Source of the DNA: Xylogone sp. PMI_703
Taxonomy: Eukaryota; Ascomycota; Leotiomycetes
Reading direction: 5' to 3'
NCBI GenBank assembly: GCA_021399445.1
Contig: JAJTUQ010000004.1
Location: forward strand, 6,200,001 to 6,264,000
DNA: 64,000 nucleotides
Position numbers and translations under genes: made by a program. Under the pieces are notes generated by a model that had not been told where the DNA came from, searched no databases, and saw only the letters and a list, made by a program, of their open reading frames with translations. Positions within the stretch are counted from its first letter, which is position 1, and each line of letters begins with the position of its first letter. Positions 57,276 to 64,000 of this stretch are shown here, one piece after another.

Positions 57276-58319
57276 CTAAAAGTGTCCCTGTCGTTCCTCA
57301 TAATGCGTTGGCTTGTTATGCGACGGCATATCTCTCGACATCCAGTCCGCTACCCAGTCAATCATGCGACCCAGGGGCACAACGGGATATCCATACAAAC
57401 GCTGAGCAGCCAGTGTGTTATTGTACCATCCATCCTCCGCCTCCTGGCCTTCGAAAATCGGCTTCTTACCAAAGATCCGGCCGAACTCGTTAGCAGCCAT
57501 CCGTACACTCATATGCTCTGCTCCTCCCACATTAAGTGGGCTTGTGGGCGTTGTGACATGCGCCAGCGCGCCTAGAATCTGTGCGTTGCTGTCGCCTTGC
57601 CAGATGACTGATGCATAAGCCGTGCCTATGGGAATAGGGGTACCATCGCGAACCCAGCCCGCAATGTCGTGCAAGACTCCATACCGCATGTCGATGGCGT
57701 AATTCAGGCGGATGATTCGTCCCGGGGTATTATGCTTCCGGGAAAAGTATGAGAACATGCGCTCCCGGCCCACGCAGCTGGTAGCATAGTCTCCCGACCC
57801 GCTGGGCTGGGTCTCCTCGCTCCATCCGCCGCCCGTGATGGGTGCAAAGGGGTAGACACAGAGGGTGGAAAAGACCACGATGCGTGAGGCCTTGAATCGC
57901 TCGGCTACCAGAGCCGGGACATGAGTGTTCATGGCCCACGCGAAGCTGGGGTCCTCATCCGCACCGAACTTCTTCCCAGCCATGTAGATGATGTTGGCGA
58001 CATCGGGCAGTTGTGCAATTGATTCGCGGTCCAGCAGGTCGCAGGTGATGGTCTCCAGGCCCCAGCTCTCCAGTCTCTCACGCAATCCTTTCTCCGAGAA
58101 TCGTGCCACGCCAATGATGCGTTTCGACGGGGCTGCACGCTTTGCCATGCGTGCAATCGTGGGACCGACCTTACCACCGACACCCAAGAACATGATATCG
58201 CCCTCCACTGTCTTCAAAAGGTCTGGTAAGTATCTCGGCGGTCGAGAGAGCAGTTCCTCGACCGCTTCCTCATCTTGAACTCGGTCAGGTAGAGTGTATG
58301 CTTCGAGCAGTTCGGCCAT
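57276..58319 (-). CDS. NAD-dependent epimerase/dehydratase-type SDR
   Basis: An intronless frame of 347 residues from the ATG at 58,319 (MAELLEAYTLPDRV); the open frame extends upstream, and an ATG at 58,352 is an alternative. The Rossmann start is IMFLGVGGKVGP, followed by RIIGVARFSEKGLRERLESW, an acidic turn TCDLLD, and the NxxYxAG-like strand NIIYMAGKKFG. The active-site region reads VVFSTLCVYPF then GDYATSCVGRERMF; the usual YxxxK Lys is not evident, so chemistry may differ. It looks like an extended short-chain dehydrogenase acting on an organic or sugar acid. It is the first member of the 57-64 kb group and is transcribed away from the FAH-family gene at 59,071. Confidence 0.82.
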   Translation of the reverse strand: MAELLEAYTLPDRVQDEEAVEELLSRPPRYLPDLLKTVEGDIMFLGVGGKVGPTIARMAKRAAPSKRIIGVARFSEKGLRERLESWGLETITCDLLDRESIAQLPDVANIIYMAGKKFGADEDPSFAWAMNTHVPALVAERFKASRIVVFSTLCVYPFAPITGGGWSEETQPSGSGDYATSCVGRERMFSYFSRKHNTPGRIIRLNYAIDMRYGVLHDIAGWVRDGTPIPIGTAYASVIWQGDSNAQILGALAHVTTPTSPLNVGGAEHMSVRMAANEFGRIFGKKPIFEGQEAEDGWYNNTLAAQRLYGYPVVPLGRMIDWVADWMSRDMPSHNKPTHYEERQGHF

Positions 58320-58727
58320 CTTGTCGTGCGGGTGGTGCGGAATCTGTGTCATCCAAGCTGTCCTCAACTCCCAAAACTTCAAAATGCTTTGATCTCTTTG
58401 GTTGTTCGTGCAAAAAGGTTCGCTGTCGTATCTTCGCCCAAGGATGAACCAAGTAATAGCGGCTCTGGAATTCAGCGAAGGATAATTTGGCACGAGAGAT
58501 TCGAATGGTAAGCCGGGCAGCCGATCGTCGTCTTCTCCTTTGCCCTTGCTTTATAACATTCACCGTAATAGATATGGAAGAAATTCGCCTTCTCCTCTCA
58601 TCAATAGCATGCACCGACCCCTCATTATTTAATTGCCATGACTATGATTGAGGACGAACTCCCCAATCCGGTCGGTCCCTTGCATGTGGACCCGGTATTG
58701 GAGAGAATTGGAGAAGATGGTGGCGCC

Positions 58728-59040
58728 TTAGGCCTCAAGAGCCTTCACTATTGCAGCCTGAGGCATAAAATCCGCCCCCACCGCGGCACCCAGGATAGGC
58801 GAGAGAGGATCGCCGGCCAGGATTGCCAGGTGGTGCAGCCGCTGGAGATCTCACCGATCTCACGGACAATGCCAGGGCTGTGGAGGGGCTGAATAGACGA
58901 GACCAGAACAATGGCCATTGTGCATTGTTCCGGCCTTGGGGCCCAATGGTGTGGGCTACTGCTAGCCATCGCCAGCGCCATCATCAACGGGCCACGTTCA
59001 ACACGGGAAATTTCTGTACTTTCTTCATCTTCTTGGCCGG
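58728..59040 (-). pseudogene. Relic of an unidentified enzyme between SDR and FAH genes
   Basis: The minus strand has two overlapping coding-like frames. The right one reads MMALAMASS and then IVREIGEIS near 58,850. After an apparent one-base shift a second frame reads LQRLHHLAILAGDPLSPIL, then GADFMPQAAIVKALEA, and ends at a TAA at 58,728 in the manner of a true C-terminus. About 100 residues are left. I cannot name the family. It suggests the acid-degrading group once held another gene, or that a promoter now uses its remains. Confidence 0.4.
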
Positions 59041-59070
59041 TCCTGCGCTTCATTTTAGCAGACTTCGAAA

Positions 59071-60227
59071 ATGTCACCGTTACCTTCGTGGACTCACCTA
59101 GTTAGGTTTTTGGCCGAGGAAGATGGGCAGATCCATCTAGGCCAGATCGATGCCAACACCTGTCCGGATGTTGGCCTCGCACTTTACAAGGGAGAAAAAG
59201 TTGGTGCAAGACTCGTGACAGGCTCAGTCTTTGATGGAAAGGTTACGGACAAGACCATGACGATATCCAAGGTAAGTGTTTGCGTTTACGTGGCTGAATG
59301 TATCCCAAATATGGTTAAACGCAAGCTAAACTTTTTGACAGCTTCTCCCTCCACTCGACATGTCTGAAGTTCCTATCATCCGCTGCCTAGGTCTGAACTA
59401 CTACGAAGCTGCCAAAGAAGCCAAAGCTCCCATTCCCGAGGTACCCGTATTGTTCGTCCGGCCACGAACGGCACTCAACGGACCATACCCAGCCGCCATC
59501 AACGTACCCAAGTTGGCTCAGGACGGAACGAGCGACTATGAGGCCGAGCTCAGTATCGTGCTATCGAAGAGCGGCCGTGACATTCCAGTGGAAGAGGCCA
59601 TGGACTATGTCCTTGGATATACCTGCAGCAACGATGTCAGCGCACGCACTCAGCAGTTTAAGAACAGCCAGTGGTCCTTTTCCAAAGGCATGGTTTCATT
59701 TTTATCCTATTTTGCCATTTACACTCTTCGTTCTGTTTGATTTTCTATTTTGATTTTTTGAGAAGCCTTCAGTGCAGTCTTGTTGGTGGCACTAACTCAC
59801 TCAGGGCTTGACGGTTCTTGCCCCATCGGCCCTATCCTCGTTGCCCCTTCAGCTATAGGTGACCCTCATGCTCTAAATATTCGAGCCATATATAACGGCG
59901 ATGTCGTCCAGGACTGTAGTACCCAGTAAGTGAATACTCACTTAACAAGTTTAAACTAGCGAATCAAGATCTCTCTTGATTCAGGGCGAGACTAATACCG
60001 AGTGCTAATTTCTATCTTGCCATAGGGATATGATCCACAAAATTCCGCAGACGATAGCCTTCTTGTCACAGGGAACGACGTTGGAGAAGGGTACAATCAT
60101 CATGACGGGTACTGGCCCGGGGGTTGGGTTATTTCGAAATCCCAAGGTGGTGCTTCGTCATGGCGACGATATTAGGGTTGAGATCGAGAAAATTGGCACA
60201 CTGATCAACAAGGTTCATTATGAATGA
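59071..60227 (+). CDS. Fumarylacetoacetate hydrolase-family protein, four exons
   Basis: Exons 59,071-59,271, 59,342-59,687, 59,805-59,925 and 60,026-60,227 give 289 residues. The family marks are CLGLNYYEAAKEAK, PVLFVRPRTALNGP, DYEAELSIVL (metal-binding Glu residues), GYTCSNDVSART, FSKGLDGSCPIGP and GTIIMTGTGPGVG. Members bind Mg2+ or Ca2+ and cleave C-C bonds of beta-diketo acids or decarboxylate and isomerise keto acids. The length fits the short bacterial-like type rather than the large tyrosine-pathway enzyme. The second intron needs a GC donor (AAAG then GCATGG at 59,688) with a normal CAG acceptor to join K-G-L-D. It faces away from the SDR and likely acts in the same pathway. Confidence 0.85.
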
Positions 60228-60262
60228 ACGATTGAACGAATAAACGAATGAATGAATGAATT
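60228..60262. repeat. Degenerate GAAT/GAAC tetranucleotide repeat
   Basis: Directly after the FAH-family stop codon the sequence repeats GAAC/GAAT units for about 35 bp. A similar CATT run occurs at 63,697-63,711, also just after a stop. Simple-sequence DNA, no function seen. Confidence 0.6.
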
Positions 60263-60413
60263 ACTCTCCGTGTTTAGATAGGTTAGAAGAAACGGAAGCT
60301 CTTGTGTGCACATCCAGAAGCGTGCTTTGGAACCTTGGGATATTTCGTCTATTTTTACTCTATTATTTTTTACGAGATCTTTCTAAAGGACGATTGTACA
60401 AAAATATTCCTTC

Positions 60414-61109
60414 TCACTTTCGACGCGCAAATTCCAACCAGTATTGGCTACAGTCCTCACTCTCACGTCGGGGAGCATTACCTCCAACTGCTGCATCTGC
60501 CCGGCTGACTACCGTGTTATCTGCCTTTGGCGGCAGTGACTCTTCGATTAGAATGAGATACTGCTGCTTTCCGGGCCCTCCGCCATGCACCTTGCGTTCG
60601 TTAGTCGCCATGTTCCCAATCTTTGCATCCACCTTGTAGAGTCTAACACGCTCGACATGCTCTAGCTTTGCCGCTGCTTGGATCCATCGCTCGGCATATT
60701 CGGCTTCAGCGGCCTCGTCTGCCAGATCGAAGCGCAGCGAGGTAATGTAACTCGCAGCCGTCCTTGGTGAGTTATTTCCTGCCACCGCAACTCTGGTGAA
60801 GGTATCCCGGGTCGGCTTGCGGAAGTGGGTGAGGGCCTCGCGCGTCCAGGGGGTGGGAGCGTTGAGTGCGGCCATGTAGGCATCTGAGGACAGCACGGAG
60901 GTGGTTTCGGTGTCATAGAACATCAGGAACGTTGGGTGGCCGTCGAGAAGACGATATCGGCGGCCTTCAACGAAGCCTGGGATGGAGACTCGCTCAGGGA
61001 TGTGTTCGCAGTTGTGCCATTGCTGGTAGCGCAGCACATAATCGTCGTCGATGTCGGCCCAGAACGCCATCATCCCCGTGCAATCTTTTGGTGCTTCGGC
61101 TGCCATCAT
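60414..61109 (-). CDS. EthD-like dimeric alpha/beta-barrel protein
   Basis: One exon of 231 residues from the ATG at 61,109. The N-terminal half contains MMAFWADIDDDYVLRYQQWH then NCEHIPERVSIPGFVEGRRY, the W-H-x-x-E-H-I-P-E-R-x-x-I-P-G-F pattern of EthD/ferredoxin-like alpha/beta-barrel proteins that accompany degradation enzymes in bacteria and fungi. The second half likely repeats the fold, ending in QQYLILIEESLPP. Such proteins are small cytosolic enzymes or helpers, often without assigned reaction. The in-frame upstream ATG at 61,223 would add 38 residues without family likeness, so I chose the later start. It converges on the FAH-family gene (186 bp apart) and diverges from the transporter at 61,989. 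Confidence 0.75.
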   Translation of the reverse strand: MMAAEAPKDCTGMMAFWADIDDDYVLRYQQWHNCEHIPERVSIPGFVEGRRYRLLDGHPTFLMFYDTETTSVLSSDAYMAALNAPTPWTREALTHFRKPTRDTFTRVAVAGNNSPRTAASYITSLRFDLADEAAEAEYAERWIQAAAKLEHVERVRLYKVDAKIGNMATNERKVHGGGPGKQQYLILIEESLPPKADNTVVSRADAAVGGNAPRRESEDCSQYWLEFARRK

Positions 61110-61988
61110 CCTGGGTATTCTCTGTGAGCAATGGTGGTCTTGCGAGTGTCTTCTTTCTTGTTCTGGTGGTGTGTTGAAGCTAAAAGTATAAACAGCCAAG
61201 TTTGCGCTATATTCGACCGACACTCAGGATTCCTAGGCGAGTAATGTCTCTCTCTGTGTCTCTTTCTCTCTCTCTCCAAACTGCAAGCTAATTGCGATCT
61301 TCTCTATCTGACTTGAATTTGAATTTGACTTTGACTTGGTCTGACTCGATCTAGGCTTTGACGACTTGCGCGTTGCTCAATTGGTCTTGGCGAGGCTCAA
61401 TTCCAGGGTGCTGATGTAGTAGTTACACAGCAGCGAAGCCACCCAAAGACTTCTTGCAGGAAACCAACAGACGAAAATACAACCAAGCGATGGCCTGGTT
61501 GCTACTTACTATTCTATTTTCCGTGCCATGCGCGCTGCACACAATTGACGTCCCTGGGGCCCTGGGTGCAGGGTCGTGTCGAGTAAGAGCGGCGGGCCAT
61601 CTCCAACGGTCTTGGAGGAGAGGAGAGAGCAAGGAGAAGAGCGGAGCTTCCTCCTCCACGAGCCGTCTCTGCCAGCCCGTCCTTCTCCACCACCCGTTCG
61701 TTTGCGTTTGTCCGTTGAAGAAGTTCTCCACTACCCGCGCAGGCCAGCCCATGCCCAATCGGGAGCGCTAGTCCCGGGTATGAATCCGCTCATGTCTCCT
61801 CCTGCAAAATCGTCCCCTTCACCGCACCAGCTGGGGATTTGATTTGAGTCTCGACCCTGCTCCCGGTTTTTCCTTCTTCCTTTTCGTACCCGCCTGTTCG
61901 TCCTTATCGCTTCTCCCTCACAGTGCTGACGGGACCTTCTCACGTTTGAGAGTCATCGTCTATCGAGCTGGTACACACGGACAACAAG
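61110..61988. promoter_or_regulatory. Divergent promoter of EthD-like gene and carboxylate transporter
   Basis: The 879-bp spacer separates two start codons read in opposite directions. It has a CT-rich tract at 61,244-61,278 and pyrimidine-rich DNA ahead of the transporter, both usual in mould promoters. No specific regulator site can be named. Confidence 0.5.
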
Positions 61989-63661
61989 ATGGCGAGCAAT
62001 CGCGGTGACGAGGAGAAGGGAGCTGCTATGGCCAGCACCGAGGACAGCAACTCCTCCAGGCGTCCCTATCCCGAGGAGTATGAGGCCAACCACGAGCGCA
62101 TGTCTGTCGGTCGCTATCTCGCCTCGAGAGTCACCACGCTGAAGCCAACATGGTCCATCCCCGTGAATCCCCTCACGTCGCTGGGGCTGCTGTCTCGCAA
62201 AGACTGGCTGTTCTTCTCGGTAAGTTGGAATGGATGTCTTGCTGTTGTTGTGTGCCCTGGAGTTTTTCCTTTTTTAGAAAAAGAAGAGAGAAGAGAAGGA
62301 AAGAAAGAAAGAAAGACGCGTAACTAATCAATCATCTGAAACCATAGATTGCCATGGCCGGTTGGACCTGGGATGCCTTCGATTTCTTCTCGGTCAGCTT
62401 GACCGTCACTCCACTCGCAAAGCAGTTTGGTGTGAGCAACACCGACATCACCTGGGGGATGACTTTGGTTCTCATGGTCCGCACCGTCGGCGCCGTCACC
62501 TTTGGTTTGCTCAGTGATCGATTCGGACGGAAATGGCCCTTCGTTGTCAACTGCATCCTGTTCATCATCATCGAACTCGGCACCGGCTTCTGCCAGACCT
62601 ACCACCAATTTCTGGCCTGCCGTGCGCTCTTCGGCGTGGCCATGGGTGCGATGTACGGCAATGCGGTAGCGACCGCCCTGGAAGACTGCCCCATGGCCGC
62701 CCGAGGAATCATCTCCGGGCTTCTGCAGATGGGTTACATTCTGGGATACCTGCTCGCTACGGCTTTCGCCCGCGCCCTCGTCGGCACCACCAGCCACGGA
62801 TGGCGACCACTGTTCTGGTTCGGCGCCTGCCCCCCACTGTTGATTCTGATCTGCCGACTATTCCTGCCTGAGACCGATACGTTCTTGGAGCGCAAGAAGC
62901 TCCGCGAGTCCAGCAAGGAGGGCATGCGCACTTTCCTCCGCGAGACCAAGGTGTCGTTCCAGTCCCATTGGCTCCTGCTCGTCTTCATGGTGCTCATCAC
63001 CGCTGGCCTGCAGTTCCAGACGCACGGCACTCAAGATCTGTATCCGCTCCTGTTGCAGAGTCAGTATGGATTCACCCCCAATGGTGTCACCGTCACCAAC
63101 GTGATCGCCAACTTGGGTGCATTTGCTGGTGGCGTGACTTGTGGATTTGTCTCTGATGTTATCGGACGTCGTTTGACACTCATTATTACTTTTGTCATCT
63201 CGGGGGCTTTGCTGTACCCGTATTGTTTTGTCACCACTCGATCCACTGCGGCCCCAGCCTTCTTCGAGCAATTCTTCATTGAAGGTGCTTGTGGTATTCT
63301 CCCGATTTACCTGCTAGAGCTGTCACCAGGCTCCCTGAGAGCATTCTCGGTTGGCACAGCTTACCAGCTCGGTAACCTTGCATCATCTGCCAGCTCCACC
63401 ATTGAGGCCACCATCGGTGAGCGCTTCCCTCTGCCTGAGGTGACTCCAGGCGTGAAGCGATACAGGTACAACCTGGTTACCTGTATCTTCACCGGTTGTG
63501 TGCTCGCGTACAACGTCGTCGTGGTGTTCTTTGGGCCCGAGAGGAAAGATATATCCATGGCGCTAGAGGAGGATTCCGACATGCAAAAGGTGATTGGACA
63601 GAATAAGCTCGATGAGGTTTCCGAGCCCGAAGCTCATGATGATGTCCATGAAATCAAATGA
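61989..63661 (+). CDS. JEN-type carboxylic acid transporter (MFS), two exons
   Basis: Exons 61,989-62,219 and 62,348-63,661 (128-bp intron) give 514 residues with about twelve membrane segments. The segment MAGWTWDAFDFFSVSL, the DRFGRKWPFVVN loop and RGIISGLLQMGYILGYLLA fit MFS acid permeases. The diagnostic FQTHGTQDLYPLLLQSQYGF in the seventh helix corresponds to the JEN signature (N-x-x-S/T-H-x-S/T-Q-D), with Thr and Gly changes typical of filamentous fungi. JEN proteins are plasma-membrane proton symporters of lactate, pyruvate or dicarboxylates and are usually repressed by glucose. Both tails are hydrophilic and charged. With the enzymes to its left it likely feeds an organic acid into the cell. 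Confidence 0.9.
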
Positions 63662-64000
63662 AAGCATGCGTTTTTAGTTAAGATTGTAATATGTCATTCA
63701 TTCATTCATTCAGTCCGCAGGTATGAGACTGTGACTAAGGCGTCGGTTGTAGTTTATCTATATATGGTATGATTCCGATGCTTTGTTAAAACTTCTTCAT
63801 CTACAGCGTATATATCTATCTCACTCTCTCAGAACAGAGACGTCTGTATTCCTTTTTCTTATAATATTAGTTGCATGATACGGTGGTTAATACATCCTAA
63901 ATTGAGAATGCAAGAAGTATTCGGATTAAAATTGAGATCTTCCAATGTGAATCTTGAGAAGTAGATAGATCCTGGTGCTGTTACATATGAATCTCGCCAA
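63662..64000. other. 3' flank of the transporter
   Basis: AT-leaning DNA with a CATT microsatellite (63,697-63,711) after the transporter stop. No further gene begins before the window ends. Confidence 0.5.

Overview
The window looks like genomic DNA of a filamentous ascomycete, most likely a Eurotiales mould of the Aspergillus/Penicillium kind (inference). The reasons are genes with many 48-95 bp GT-AG introns, Zn2Cys6 regulators, MFS porters, and an AT-rich transposon block in which reading frames stay aligned but carry many C-to-T/G-to-A type stop codons, the usual mark of repeat-induced point mutation (RIP).

Bases 1-24,030 are a repeat block with no intact gene. It holds the end of a Ty3/gypsy pol (1-1209), a 766-codon fossil reading frame of unknown function (2748-5045), and at least four copies or pieces of one Ty3/gypsy chromodomain-type element with LTRs of about 600 bp. 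One copy is near full length (15,430-23,301) and is interrupted by a solo LTR with a perfect 5-bp target duplication. There is also a 439-bp inverted-repeat (MITE-like) element, a dead Fot1/pogo transposase, and an ankyrin-repeat relic cut by the full-length element. Two of the Ty3 copies carry the same antisense reading frame between pol and the 3' LTR.

Bases 24,098-31,230 are a transition zone. An apparently intact MFSD5-like (molybdate-type) transporter with a 28-bp microexon comes first. A broken gene of unknown family follows, then a broken Zn2Cys6 regulator that contains a copia-like LTR.

Bases 32,271-42,782 form a small metabolic gene group: a cytochrome P450 (with one probable lesion), a Zn2Cys6/fungal_trans regulator divergent from it, an aldo/keto reductase divergent from an aldehyde dehydrogenase, and a metallo-beta-lactamase-fold hydrolase. 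No polyketide, peptide or terpene synthase is visible. The promoter shared by reductase and dehydrogenase holds two CGGAG-N5-CTCCG palindromes whose centres are 42 bp apart, good candidates for the binding site of a Zn2Cys6 factor.

Bases 42,783-57,275 contain a nine-exon sugar porter, a small hypothetical gene and a sodium/calcium exchanger-type membrane protein. These are separated by long non-coding stretches with relics: an MFS fragment, a His-Me-finger nuclease fragment and LINE reverse transcriptase fragments.

Bases 57,276-63,661 hold a second compact group: an SDR/epimerase, a fumarylacetoacetate-hydrolase-family enzyme, an EthD-like (dimeric alpha/beta barrel) protein and a JEN-type carboxylic acid transporter, arranged as two divergent pairs. 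I read this as an uptake-and-degradation module for an organic acid; the substrate cannot be told from the sequence. Exon borders were worked out by hand from splice signals and reading frame, so individual borders could be off.
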